Below, in pieces: positions 1-8,506 of a stretch of 64,000 nucleotides of DNA (position 1 is its first letter; each line of letters starts with the position of its first letter). The stretch spans positions 124,001 to 188,000 of the forward strand of contig NZ_VOIW01000007.1 in the NCBI RefSeq assembly GCF_009659625.1, read 5' to 3'. The position numbers were made by a program, and so were the translations under genes. The notes below the pieces were generated by a model, which worked only from the letters and a program-made list of their open reading frames with translations, searched no databases and was not told where the DNA came from. Source of the DNA: Pseudomonas haemolytica (GTDB taxonomy: Bacteria > Pseudomonadota > Gammaproteobacteria > Pseudomonadales > Pseudomonadaceae).

Positions 1-1
1 A

Positions 2-796
2 CTCAACAGCCTGGGCACCAGCGAGTCCCGGGGCCGCTACCGCGAAGCCCTGGTCGAGTACCTGTCTGCCCACCTGGACAAGTTGGACGAAGACAGCCAG
101 CGCCGCCTGAAAACCAACCCGTTGCGCGTCCTTGATACCAAGAACGCCGACACCCAGGCTGTATTGGTCGACGCGCCGAAAATGGCCGACTACCTGGACG
201 ACGAATCGCGCACGCACTTCGAGGGCCTTAAGGCTCGCCTGGATGCGGCCGGTATTCCGTACGTGATCAACCCGAAACTGGTGCGCGGCCTCGACTACTA
301 CAGCAAGACCGTGTTCGAGTGGGTCACCGACAAACTGGGTGCCCAGGGCACCGTGTGTGCCGGTGGTCGTTACGACGGCCTGGTCGAGCAGATGGGCGGC
401 AAGCCGACCACGGGCGTAGGTTTTGCCATGGGTATCGAGCGGTTGATCCTGCTGCTGGAAACCCTGGAGCAGGTTCCGGAAGAAATTTCTCGTCAGGTGG
501 ACGTGTACCTGTGCGCCTTTGGCGAGGCCGCCGAACTGGCTGCCCTGGCCTTGAGCGAAAAAGTGCGCGACCAGTTGCCGAACCTGCGCCTGCAGATCAA
601 TGCCGGCGCCGGTAGCTTCAAGAGCCAGTTCAAGAAGGCCGACAAGAGCGGTGCGCTGTATGCACTGATCCTCGGCGATGACGAGTTGGCCCAGCAAGTG
701 ATAGGTTTCAAACCCCTGCGTGGCCAGGGCGAACAACAGAACATTGCCTTTGATGCGCTTGCTGCGCACTTGGCCACCTGCGTCGTGCAGGGTTGA
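2..796 (+). CDS. hisS: Histidyl-tRNA synthetase, C-terminal part (5' end outside window)
   Basis: Charges tRNA-His with histidine in the cytoplasm. The reading frame is open from base 2 and ends at the TGA at 794-796, so about 264 C-terminal residues are present. Class II synthetase signatures are visible: the LVRGLDYYSKTVFEW segment (histidine-A motif), the AGGRYDGLVEQMGG segment, and motif 3 with GVGFAMGIERL. The rest is the anticodon-binding domain. It is followed by yfgM, bamB and der in the same direction, an arrangement standard in gammaproteobacteria. The TTG at 83 that an ORF finder would choose is internal, because upstream codons already read as HisS sequence. Confidence 0.97.
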   Translation, partial: LNSLGTSESRGRYREALVEYLSAHLDKLDEDSQRRLKTNPLRVLDTKNADTQAVLVDAPKMADYLDDESRTHFEGLKARLDAAGIPYVINPKLVRGLDYYSKTVFEWVTDKLGAQGTVCAGGRYDGLVEQMGGKPTTGVGFAMGIERLILLLETLEQVPEEISRQVDVYLCAFGEAAELAALALSEKVRDQLPNLRLQINAGAGSFKSQFKKADKSGALYALILGDDELAQQVIGFKPLRGQGEQQNIAFDALAAHLATCVVQG

Positions 797-837
797 AGCT
801 GTCGAACAGCCGAATTTAGCGATTAAGGAGTATTGGG

Positions 838-1479
838 GTGTCGAGTACTGATGATGAGCAACTGGCCGAGTTCAAGGACTGGTGGCAGCGTAACGGCAAG
901 CCCCTGGTTACTGGCGGCCTGCTGGCTTTAGTGGTGGTGTTCGGCTGGCAAGCCTGGACCAAGTATCAGGCCAACCAGTCCCAAGGCGCCTCGATCGTTT
1001 ATCAGCAATTGCTGGAAACTACCCTGACGCCGGACGGCAAGCCTGATCCTGCGCAGGTTGCAGACCTGGCCGGCAAGCTGAAGAACGAATTCGGCGGTAG
1101 CACCTACGCCCAGTACGGCAGCCTGTTCGTCGCGAAAGTCGCGGTCGACACCGGCAAGCTGGATGACGCCGCCACCGAACTGAAGGCCATCGCCGACAAG
1201 CCGACCAACCCGACCCTGGGTGAAATCGCACGTCAGCGCCTGGCGCAGGTATTGGCGGCACAGAACAAGGCTGACGAAGCACTCAAACTGCTCGACGGCG
1301 ATGCTGACAAGGCATTCGTGGCCACTCGCGAAGAGCTCAAGGGCGACCTGTTGGTCCAATTGGGTCGTACCGACGAAGCCCATGCTGCGTACCAAAAAGC
1401 CAAGGCGGCGCTGTCTGATGAAGCGGCGGTCGGTGGCTTACAAATCAAGCTCGACGACTTGGCCAAAGGGGATGCGTGA
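838..1479 (+). CDS. yfgM: YfgM-like ancillary subunit of the SecYEG translocon (TPR protein)
   Basis: A 213-residue inner-membrane protein of the YfgM (former UPF0070) family. In E. coli YfgM binds SecYEG and the periplasmic chaperone PpiD and helps outer-membrane proteins cross the periplasm. The sequence shows a short acidic cytoplasmic N-terminus, one membrane segment near residues 22-43 (PLVTGGLLALVVVFGWQAW), then an alanine-rich helical periplasmic part of TPR type. The start is GTG, supported by an AAGGAG ribosome-binding site at about 825-830. It overlaps the start of bamB by 8 bases, suggesting coupled translation and a shared outer-membrane assembly theme. Confidence 0.9.
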   Translation: MSSTDDEQLAEFKDWWQRNGKPLVTGGLLALVVVFGWQAWTKYQANQSQGASIVYQQLLETTLTPDGKPDPAQVADLAGKLKNEFGGSTYAQYGSLFVAKVAVDTGKLDDAATELKAIADKPTNPTLGEIARQRLAQVLAAQNKADEALKLLDGDADKAFVATREELKGDLLVQLGRTDEAHAAYQKAKAALSDEAAVGGLQIKLDDLAKGDA

Positions 1480-2623
1480 CGTGATCCGTTGGAAACATGC
1501 AGCATTGCTGGCTCTGGCCGTTTTGGCCGCGGGTTGCAGCAGCAACAGCAAAAAAGAACTGCCGCCTGCCGAGCTGACCAGCTTCAAGGAAGAAGTGGTC
1601 CTGCAAAAGCAGTGGAGCCGCTCCGTTGGTGATGGTCAGGGCGACCTCTACAACCTGTTGCAGCCGGCAATCGACGGCGACAACATCGTGGCCACCGACT
1701 CCACTGGCGTAGTCATTGCCATGGATCGCATGAATGGCGACGTGAAGTGGAAAAAAGACCTCGAACTGCCGGTTTCCGGTGGTGTGGGCGTCGGCTACGG
1801 CATGGTGCTGATCGGCACGCTCAAAGGTGACGTGGTCGCACTGGACTCCAGCAACGGTGAAGAGAAATGGCGCGCTCGCGTGACCAGTGAAGTGCTCTCG
1901 GCGCCGGCGACCAACGGCGATATCGTCGTGGTGCAAACCCAGGATGACCGCGTGATTGGCCTGGATGCCTCTACCGGCAACCAGCGCTGGTTGTACGACA
2001 GCACCCCTGCGGTGTTGACCCTGCGTGGTACCAGTGGTCCGATTGTGACCAACAACCTCGCCGTTGCTGGCCTGTCGACCGGTAAAGTGGTCGCCCTGAA
2101 TACCCAGAACGGCGTGCCGGCCTGGGAAACCCGTGTGGCTATCCCACAAGGTCGTTCCGAGCTGGATCGCGTTGTGGACATCGACGGTGGCTTGCTGCTG
2201 TCGGGTGAAACCCTCTATGTGGCCACCTACCAGGGCCGTGTTGCCGCGTTGGACCTGCAAAGCGGTCGCATCAACTGGCAGCGTGATGCTTCCAGCTATG
2301 CGGGTGTCGCCCAAGGGTTTGGCAGCGTCTATGTCAGCCTGGCATCCGGCACTGTTGAAAGCGTCGATGAGCGTTCCACCACGGCACTGTGGAGCAACGA
2401 CTCCCTGGCGCGCCGTCAACTGTCGGCACCGGAAGTTTTCTCCAGCTACGTAGCGGTAGGTGACTTCGAAGGTTACCTGCACCTGCTGAGCCAGGTGGAC
2501 GGCCGCTTTGTAGGCCGCCAACGTATCGACAGCGACGGCCTGCGTGCGCGTCCGCTGGTGGTAGGTAACATGCTTTATGTGTATGGCAACGGCGGCACGC
2601 TGGAAGCCCTGACCATCAAGTAA
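1472..2623 (+). CDS. bamB: Outer-membrane assembly lipoprotein BamB
   Basis: Lipoprotein subunit of the BAM complex that folds and inserts beta-barrel proteins into the outer membrane. It is 383 residues long, as usual for the family. A signal peptide ends in the lipobox LAAGC with the lipidated Cys at residue 22. The body is a series of PQQ-type beta-propeller repeats, seen as recurring patterns such as VVAMDRMNGDVKWK, VVALDSSNGEEKW and VIGLDASTGNQRW. The ATG at 1472 was chosen over longer upstream options because it places the signal peptide at the N-terminus; a GTG at 1481 is an alternative. It overlaps yfgM, so the two are co-translated. Confidence 0.95.
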   Translation: MRDVIRWKHAALLALAVLAAGCSSNSKKELPPAELTSFKEEVVLQKQWSRSVGDGQGDLYNLLQPAIDGDNIVATDSTGVVIAMDRMNGDVKWKKDLELPVSGGVGVGYGMVLIGTLKGDVVALDSSNGEEKWRARVTSEVLSAPATNGDIVVVQTQDDRVIGLDASTGNQRWLYDSTPAVLTLRGTSGPIVTNNLAVAGLSTGKVVALNTQNGVPAWETRVAIPQGRSELDRVVDIDGGLLLSGETLYVATYQGRVAALDLQSGRINWQRDASSYAGVAQGFGSVYVSLASGTVESVDERSTTALWSNDSLARRQLSAPEVFSSYVAVGDFEGYLHLLSQVDGRFVGRQRIDSDGLRARPLVVGNMLYVYGNGGTLEALTIK

Positions 2624-2729
2624 AGCTTTGACTATGCTTGGGGTAACCCCCCAGGCGGCCCTGTTTCAATGCCTGCTGCTGCAGGCGCCAGAGCAGGGCA
2701 TGTGGCATTCAAATGCCGCCCCGAGCACC

Positions 2730-2756
2730 AGCCGCTGCCTTGCAGCGGCTTTTGTA
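2730..2756 (+). terminator. Rho-independent terminator between bamB and der
   Basis: A perfect 9-bp stem (AGCCGCTGC with GCAGCGGCT) with loop CTT is followed by TTTTGTATTTT. It lies between bamB and der, so der may also have its own promoter or depend on read-through. Confidence 0.7.
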
Positions 2757-2785
2757 TTTTCTGAAATAACGAAGTGGAGAGCCGC

Positions 2786-4255
2786 ATGGTTCCCGTAATC
2801 GCCCTGGTGGGCCGACCTAACGTCGGCAAGTCCACCTTGTTCAACCGCCTGACCAGGACTCGCGACGCCATCGTCGGCGACTTGTCCGGTCTGACCCGTG
2901 ATCGCCAATACGGTGAGGCAAAGTGGCAAGGGCGCTCCTACATTATTGTCGACACCGGTGGTATTTCCGGTGACGAACACGGCATGGACGAAAAGATGGC
3001 CGAGCAGTCGCTGCTGGCCATTGAAGAAGCTGATGTCGTGTTGTTCCTGGTAGACGCCCGTGCGGGCTACACCGCTGCCGACCAGATGATTGGCGAGCAC
3101 CTGCGCAAGCGCAACAAGCGTTCCTATCTGGTTGCCAACAAGATCGATAACATCGATCCTGAGGCGGCCCGTGCCGAATTCAGCCCGATGGGCCTGGGCG
3201 ACGCGATCCCGGTCGCCGGTGCCCACGGTCGTGGCATCACCCAAATGCTGGAAATCGCCCTGCGCGACTTCCCCAAGGATGACGTCGAGGAAGAAGAGGG
3301 CATCGATGAGATCGTTGCCGAAGGTGAGGAAGCCAAGCGCATTCCTGGCCCGAGCGAAAAAGACGGTATCAAGATCGCCATCATCGGTCGCCCGAACGTC
3401 GGCAAGTCGACCCTGGTCAACCGTATGCTCGGTGAAGACCGCGTTATCGTCTACGACGAACCCGGTACCACCCGTGACAGTATCTACATCCCGTTCGAGC
3501 GTAACGACGAGAAGTACACGCTGATCGACACCGCAGGTGTGCGCAAGCGCGGCAAGATCCACGAAGAAGTTGAAAAGTTCTCCGTGGTCAAAACCCTGCA
3601 GGCGATCAAAGACGCCAACGTGGTGATCTTCGTGATGGACGCCCGCGAGGGCGTGGTAGACCACGACCTCAACTTGCTGGGCTTTGCCCTGGAAGCTGGC
3701 CGGGCCCTGGTGATCGCGATCAACAAGTGGGACGGCATGACGCCGAGCGAGCGCGATTTCGTCAAGATCGAGCTGCAGCGTCGGTTGTTCTTCGTTGAGT
3801 TCGCCGATATCCACTTTATCTCGGCACTGCACGGTACCGGCGTAGGCAACCTCTATGCGTCCGTACAGAACTCGTTCAAGTCTGCGGTCACCCGCTGGCC
3901 AACCAACCGCCTGACCCAGATCCTCGAAGACGCAGTGGGCGAGCACGCCCCTCCGATGGTTAACAACCGTCGGATCAAGCTGCGTTACGCCCACTTGGGT
4001 GGTGCCAACCCGCCGATTATCGTGATCCACGGTAACCAGATCGAGAAGGTGCCTAAGTCCTACGTGCGTTACCTGGAAAACACCTACCGCCGTGTCTTGA
4101 AACTGGTCGGTACGCCGATCCGTATCGAGTTCAAGGGTGGCGAGAACCCATACGAAGGCAACAAGAACACATTGACTGACCGTCAGGTGAACAAGAAGCG
4201 TCGTTTGATGACTCACCACAAGAAGGCCGACAAGAAGCGCCGCGACAAGAAATAG
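2786..4255 (+). CDS. der: Ribosome-associated GTPase Der (EngA)
   Basis: Essential double GTPase needed for maturation of the 50S ribosomal subunit. It is 489 residues long, typical for the family. Two tandem G domains are visible, each with P-loop GRPNVGKS (starting at residues 9 and 201), DTAG or DTGG switch II motifs, and NKxD specificity motifs (NKID, NKWD). A KH-like C-terminal domain ends in a very basic tail rich in Lys and Arg. The ATG at 2786 gives the family N-terminus MVPVIALVGRPN and has GGAGAG just upstream; the GTG at 2774 is less likely. A strong terminator follows. Confidence 0.97.
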   Translation: MVPVIALVGRPNVGKSTLFNRLTRTRDAIVGDLSGLTRDRQYGEAKWQGRSYIIVDTGGISGDEHGMDEKMAEQSLLAIEEADVVLFLVDARAGYTAADQMIGEHLRKRNKRSYLVANKIDNIDPEAARAEFSPMGLGDAIPVAGAHGRGITQMLEIALRDFPKDDVEEEEGIDEIVAEGEEAKRIPGPSEKDGIKIAIIGRPNVGKSTLVNRMLGEDRVIVYDEPGTTRDSIYIPFERNDEKYTLIDTAGVRKRGKIHEEVEKFSVVKTLQAIKDANVVIFVMDAREGVVDHDLNLLGFALEAGRALVIAINKWDGMTPSERDFVKIELQRRLFFVEFADIHFISALHGTGVGNLYASVQNSFKSAVTRWPTNRLTQILEDAVGEHAPPMVNNRRIKLRYAHLGGANPPIIVIHGNQIEKVPKSYVRYLENTYRRVLKLVGTPIRIEFKGGENPYEGNKNTLTDRQVNKKRRLMTHHKKADKKRRDKK

Positions 4256-4291
4256 CAGCCGCTTCAAGTTGTAAGCGACACGCTGCAAGAG

Positions 4292-4316
4292 AGGGCTCCT
4301 TTGGAGCCCTTTTTTG
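4292..4316 (+). terminator. Rho-independent terminator after der
   Basis: An 8-bp stem, AGGGCTCC with GGAGCCCT, has loop TTT and is followed by a run of T at 4311-4315. It ends the hisS-der transcript unit. Confidence 0.85.
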
Positions 4317-4390
4317 TGCGCGTTAGTTTGTCGCTTGACCTGCTTGCAGCTTGCAGCTTAAAACTTGCAGCTCAGCCGAAGGGGGCTCCC

Positions 4391-5539
4391 ATGATCACCA
4401 GTAAGCTGCCGAACGTCGGCACGACCATTTTCACCACCATGTCGCAACTTGCGGCCGAAACTGGCGCACTCAACCTGTCCCAGGGGTTTCCCGACTTCAA
4501 TGGCCCGCAAGCTTTGCTCGATGCGGTGGGCAAGCATATTGCCCTCGGTCATAACCAGTACGCGCCGATGACGGGCCTGCCGGTGCTGCGTCAACAAGTG
4601 GCGGCGAAGATCGCGCGCAGCTATGGCGCCACGGTGGATGCCGACAGCGAAGTGACCATCACCCCTGGGGCCACTGAGGCGATCTTCTGCGCCATTCAGG
4701 CGGTGATTCGCAACGGCGATGAAGTTATCGTGTTCGATCCCTGTTACGACAGCTATGAGCCTTCTGTCGAACTGGCCGGTGGCCGTTGCGTGCATGTGCA
4801 GTTGAGCCTGCAAGGCTTCGCCCTGGACTTCGAGAAGATCAAGGCTGCGCTCTCACCGCGTACGCGGATGATCATCCTCAACACCCCGCACAACCCTACC
4901 GGCGCATTGATCAGCCGCGCCGAGCTGGACCAGTTGGCCGAACTGATCCGCGACCGCGATATCTACCTGATCAGCGATGAGGTCTACGAACACCTGGTAT
5001 TCGACGGCGTGCCCCACATCAGCGTACTTGCCCATCAGGAGCTGTATCAGCGCGCGTTCGTGGTCAGCTCCTTCGGCAAGACCTATCACGTGACTGGCTG
5101 GAAAACCGGCTACGTGGTCGCCCCACCGGCCCTCAGCGCCGAACTGCGCAAGGTGCATCAATATGTCAACTTCTGCGGCGTAACCCCTTTGCAGTACGCT
5201 TTGGCTGACTTCATGGCCGAACACCCGGAGCATGTGGAAGAACTGCCGGCTTTTTACCAAGCCAAGCGCGACCTGTTCTGCGACCTGCTGGCGCAGTCCC
5301 GCTTCAGCTTTACCCGGGTGAGCGGTACTTACTTCCAACTGGTGGATTACTCGCAGATTCGCCCGGACCTGGATGACGTCGCCATGTCCCTGTGGATGAC
5401 CCGCGAGCACGGCGTGGCGACGATACCGGTCTCGGTGTTCTACCAGCACCCACCCCAAGGCCAGCGCCTGGTGCGCTTGTGCTTTGCCAAACGCGAGGAG
5501 ACGCTGCAACGAGCAGCGGAAAAACTATGCGTGATTTGA
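4391..5539 (+). CDS. PLP-dependent aminotransferase, methionine/glutamine type (YbdL-like)
   Basis: A 382-residue class I/II aminotransferase. The PLP lysine is in the segment SSFGKTYHVTGWKTGY (Lys230), a signature shared with YbdL methionine aminotransferase and with kynurenine/glutamine transaminase K. Other family marks are GATEAIF, NTPHNPTG, and ISDEVYEHLVFDG. The likely reaction is transamination of methionine, or of glutamine with methionine keto-acid as acceptor. The ATG at 4391 matches the family N-terminus; the 30 codons upstream overlap the der terminator and are not coding. Its last 13 bases overlap the omega-amidase gene. That partner would hydrolyse the keto-amide product, which supports the glutamine transaminase-omega-amidase pathway. 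Substrate choice is inferred. Confidence 0.88.
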   Translation: MITSKLPNVGTTIFTTMSQLAAETGALNLSQGFPDFNGPQALLDAVGKHIALGHNQYAPMTGLPVLRQQVAAKIARSYGATVDADSEVTITPGATEAIFCAIQAVIRNGDEVIVFDPCYDSYEPSVELAGGRCVHVQLSLQGFALDFEKIKAALSPRTRMIILNTPHNPTGALISRAELDQLAELIRDRDIYLISDEVYEHLVFDGVPHISVLAHQELYQRAFVVSSFGKTYHVTGWKTGYVVAPPALSAELRKVHQYVNFCGVTPLQYALADFMAEHPEHVEELPAFYQAKRDLFCDLLAQSRFSFTRVSGTYFQLVDYSQIRPDLDDVAMSLWMTREHGVATIPVSVFYQHPPQGQRLVRLCFAKREETLQRAAEKLCVI

Positions 5540-6318
5540 GTGCACTACCGAACCTGAATATCGCCCTGATCCAGACCAGCCTGGCGTGGCATGACCGCCA
5601 GGCCAATTTCGAGCATTTTGAACTGCTGCTGGAGCAAGCCAGCGGCGCCGACCTGATCGTGCTGCCGGAGATGTTCACCACCGGTTTCTCCATGGAATCG
5701 GCCTCTCTGGCCGAGCCGGAAAACGGCCCGACCCATCATTGGCTCCAGGCGCAGGCGGCGAAATACAACGCGGTGATCACTGGAAGTGTGATTATCCAGG
5801 CCGCCGATGGCAGCCATCGCAACCGCCTGCTGTGGGCCAGGCCGGATGGCGAGGTGCTGCATTACGACAAGCGCCACCTGTTCCGCATGGCCGGCGAACA
5901 CGATCACTACACCCCCGGCGAGCGCCAGGTGCAGTTTGAGTTGAAGGGATGGCGTATTCGCCCGTTGATTTGCTACGACCTGCGCTTTCCGGTGTGGAGC
6001 CGTGACGCCCAGGACACCGATCTGCTGTTGTACACCGCCAATTGGCCCGGTGCGCGGCGTCAGCATTGGAACCGCTTACTGCCAGCGCGGGCGATTGAAA
6101 ACCTGTGTTATGTGGCGGCGGTGAATCGGGTGGGCACGGATGGCAAGGGCTTTGCCTATACCGGGGATAGTCAGGTACTGGATTTCCAGGGCGAGACCTT
6201 GCTGAGTGCCGGGGAGGCGGACGGGGTGTTTCAGGTGATCCTGGATGCGGCGGAGTTGGCTGCTTATCGCACTAGGTTTCCGGCGAACCTGGATGCCGAT
6301 AGCTTTCAGTTTGTCTGA
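5527..6318 (+). CDS. Omega-amidase of the nitrilase superfamily (YafV/Nit2-like)
   Basis: A 263-residue carbon-nitrogen hydrolase. The catalytic triad of the nitrilase family is in place: Glu48 in LPEMF, Lys115 in YDKRHLF, and Cys149 in LICYDLRFPVW. The DKRHLFRMAGEHDHYTPG segment is typical of omega-amidases such as YafV and Nit2, which hydrolyse alpha-ketoglutaramate and alpha-ketosuccinamate. The start at 5527 overlaps the end of the aminotransferase, so the two genes are translationally coupled. Together they would recycle the keto acid of methionine at the expense of glutamine and make transamination irreversible. Confidence 0.88.
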   Translation: MRDLSALPNLNIALIQTSLAWHDRQANFEHFELLLEQASGADLIVLPEMFTTGFSMESASLAEPENGPTHHWLQAQAAKYNAVITGSVIIQAADGSHRNRLLWARPDGEVLHYDKRHLFRMAGEHDHYTPGERQVQFELKGWRIRPLICYDLRFPVWSRDAQDTDLLLYTANWPGARRQHWNRLLPARAIENLCYVAAVNRVGTDGKGFAYTGDSQVLDFQGETLLSAGEADGVFQVILDAAELAAYRTRFPANLDADSFQFV

Positions 6319-6369
6319 TAGACCGCTTTCTCGCGAAGAGGCCATCAGCAACACCAAAAAACCTAGTAA

Positions 6370-6403
6370 AAAGGCCCCTGGATTTACACCCAGGGGCCTT
6401 TCG
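6370..6403. terminator. Bidirectional terminator between the omega-amidase gene and leuA
   Basis: A 12-bp stem, AAAGGCCCCTGG with CCAGGGGCCTTT, has an 8-base loop. A-rich sequence on one side and T-rich on the other let it work for the convergent genes on both strands. Confidence 0.8.
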
Positions 6404-6419
6404 CATTTAAGCAGGCCGG

Positions 6420-8099
6420 TTACGCCGCTTTCGCTTCCAACTGGCTCAACGAGCGGTTCAGCGCACTGAACAGTGCTTTGAAGCTGGCGGTGGTGATGTT
6501 TTCATCAATGCCCACGCCATGCACCGGACGCTCACCGTTCACGCGCAGTTCGATGTAGGCCGCCGCCTTGGCGTTGGTGCCCGCGCCGATCGCATGCTCG
6601 TTGTAGTCCATGATCTCCACACCAATCGGCAAGCCCGCCACCAGTGCTTCCAGCGCACCGTTGCCTTTGCCTTTCCAGTGCAGGTTGGTTTCGCCCTGGC
6701 CCTTGCCGGAGACTTCCACCTCGACGAAGCTATTGCCGTTCTCTTCCTGCAGGCGGTGGCTGACCAGCGCGTACGGCGTGTTGGCTTGCAGGTATTCACG
6801 CTGCAACAAGGCGTAGATCTGCGGTGCAGTCATCTCCAGGCCGACGCGGTCGGTTTCGGCCTGTACCACTTGGCTGAATTCGATCTGCATGCGACGCGGC
6901 AAGCTGATGTCGTATTCCTGTTCCAGCAGGTAGGCGATGCCGCCTTTGCCCGACTGGCTGTTCACACGAATCACCGCTTCGTAGCTGCGGCCAATGTCGG
7001 CCGGGTCGATCGGCAAGTAGGGTACTTCCCACAGCGCGTCGTCTTTCTGCTGGGAGAAGCCCTTGCGGATTGCGTCCTGGTGAGAGCCGGAGAACGCCGT
7101 GTGGACCAGGTCGCCCACATACGGGTGACGTGGGTGCACCTGGATCTGGTTGCACTCTTCGACAACTTTGCGCACGCCGTCGATATCGGAGAAATCCAGC
7201 TGCGGGTCCAGACCCTGGGTGTACATGTTCAGCGCCACAGTGACGAGGTCGACGTTACCGGTGCGCTCGCCGTTACCGAACAGGCAGCCTTCGACGCGGT
7301 CGGCGCCGGCCATCAGGCCCAACTCGGTGGCGGCTACGCCGGTGCCACGGTCGTTGTGGGTGTGCAGGCTGATGATCACGCTGTCGCGACGGTTGATATG
7401 GCGACCGAACCACTCGATCTGGTCGGCATAGATGTTCGGCGTGGCGCATTCAACCGTAGCCGGCAGGTTGAGGATCATCTTGTGCTCAGGCGTCGGGTTC
7501 CATACCTCGATTACGGCATCGCAGACTTCCTTGGCGAATTCCAGCTCAGTGGCGCTGAAGGTCTCCGGGGAGTATTCGAAGGTCCACTGGGTTTCCGGCT
7601 GCTGGGCAGCATATTTGACGAACAGCTTGGCCGCGTTGACCGCGATGGCCTTGATGCCGTCCTTGTCCTGGTTGAACACGATGCGGCGGAACGACGGCGA
7701 CGTGGCGTTGTACAAGTGCACGATGGCTTTCTTGGCACCGCGCAGGGATTCGAAGGTACGCGCGATCAAGTCTTCACGGCCCTGGGTCAGCACCTGGATG
7801 GTGGTGTCCTCGGGGATGTGGTTGTCTTCGATCAGGGTGCGCACGAAGTCGAAGTCGGTTTGCGACGCGGCCGGGAACGAGGCTTCGATTTCCTTCACGC
7901 CAACGGCAACCAGGGTCTTCCAGAAGCGCAGCTTTTTCGCGGCGTCCATTGGCTCGATCAGCGACTGGTTGCCATCACGCAGGTCGGAGCTGCACCAGAT
8001 CGGCGCGGTGGTGATGGTCTTCGATGGCCAGGTGCGGTCCGGGATATCGATGGTCGGGAACGCGCGGTACTTCGAAGACGGGTCTTTGAGCATGCTCAT
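6420..8099 (-). CDS. leuA: 2-isopropylmalate synthase
   Basis: Catalyses the first committed step of leucine synthesis, condensing acetyl-CoA with 2-ketoisovalerate. It is 559 residues long, the long LeuA class (LeuA type 2 as in pseudomonads and actinobacteria). The catalytic TIM barrel shows the start motif WCSSDLRDGNQSL, the metal-binding HTHNDRGTGVA, and GNGERTGNVDLVT. The C-terminal regulatory domain that senses leucine contains MDYNEHAIGAGTNAKAAAY. The start ATG at 8099 follows an AAGGA site; an ATG six bases on is a close alternative. The in-frame extension upstream overlaps the leader region and is not used. A short leucine-rich ORF upstream suggests control by leader-peptide translation. 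Confidence 0.96.
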   Translation of the reverse strand: MSMLKDPSSKYRAFPTIDIPDRTWPSKTITTAPIWCSSDLRDGNQSLIEPMDAAKKLRFWKTLVAVGVKEIEASFPAASQTDFDFVRTLIEDNHIPEDTTIQVLTQGREDLIARTFESLRGAKKAIVHLYNATSPSFRRIVFNQDKDGIKAIAVNAAKLFVKYAAQQPETQWTFEYSPETFSATELEFAKEVCDAVIEVWNPTPEHKMILNLPATVECATPNIYADQIEWFGRHINRRDSVIISLHTHNDRGTGVAATELGLMAGADRVEGCLFGNGERTGNVDLVTVALNMYTQGLDPQLDFSDIDGVRKVVEECNQIQVHPRHPYVGDLVHTAFSGSHQDAIRKGFSQQKDDALWEVPYLPIDPADIGRSYEAVIRVNSQSGKGGIAYLLEQEYDISLPRRMQIEFSQVVQAETDRVGLEMTAPQIYALLQREYLQANTPYALVSHRLQEENGNSFVEVEVSGKGQGETNLHWKGKGNGALEALVAGLPIGVEIMDYNEHAIGAGTNAKAAAYIELRVNGERPVHGVGIDENITTASFKALFSALNRSLSQLEAKAA

Positions 8100-8188
8100 C
8101 GGGAAATCCTTTGTTGTAAGGGCCGAGAAAAGGCGGCCTGCCGTAGAACTGTTTTTAGGGATAAAGCGTAGGGACGAGGCAGAACGAT

Positions 8189-8266
8189 TCAGCCTGGCAG
8201 TCGTGCGCTGACGAGGCACAGGCTGCGGTGCTGGCGAAGCTGAATGAGGGTGTGAGAGGTTTTCAT
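8189..8266 (-). CDS. Putative leucine-rich leader peptide of leuA
   Basis: A 25-codon ORF starts with ATG at 8266 and stops with TGA at 8189-8191, 89 bases before leuA. It ends in RSLCLVSARLPG and contains five leucines (residues 7, 10, 16, 18, 23) plus Ile8 and Val19, a fifth of all residues. Position and composition fit a regulatory leader peptide whose translation reports leucyl-tRNA supply. I do not see a clear T-run terminator between it and leuA, only a weak GC stem, so the mechanism could be translational. The upstream ribosome site is weak (TTAGGGTTGGG). Coding is inferred from context, not homology. Confidence 0.55.
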   Translation of the reverse strand: MKTSHTLIQLRQHRSLCLVSARLPG

Positions 8267-8454
8267 AAGCCCAACCCTAACCGTGGGCAGGGGAGATGGC
8301 AAGAGCTCAGGAAAAATTGATAGATTTTCTGAGTAAGTCAGGTTTTAAGAGCGATTATTGCTGTTTTTTCTATTTTTGGTGATTATTGTTGCGCGTGTGT
8401 CGTGAGGTGCGCAATCTCATTGGCCGGGGTTAAAGTGAGGTTCAGGGAGTGTGG

Positions 8455-8483
8455 ACGCAATGGTGTCTGGCTCACCATTGCGT
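8455..8483. repeat. Perfect 11-bp inverted repeat after the first toxin-like gene
   Basis: ACGCAATGGTG and CACCATTGCGT flank a 7-base spacer. It lies 24 bases past the stop of the minus-strand toxin-like gene. No T-run follows on that strand, so it may be an RNA-stabilising or rho-related hairpin rather than a classical terminator. Confidence 0.5.
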
Positions 8484-8506
8484 AAGCAACGAACGACTGG
8501 GTGCAC

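Noticed and set aside
2666..4288. 540-codon open frame antisense to der
   Set aside because: It mirrors the codon structure of a certain gene in GC-rich DNA and has no family features. Similar long antisense frames oppose leuA, guaB, guaA, treC, purL and ffh.
6519..8171. 550-codon plus-strand frame opposite leuA
   Set aside because: Shadow of leuA; the translation has no recognisable domain.
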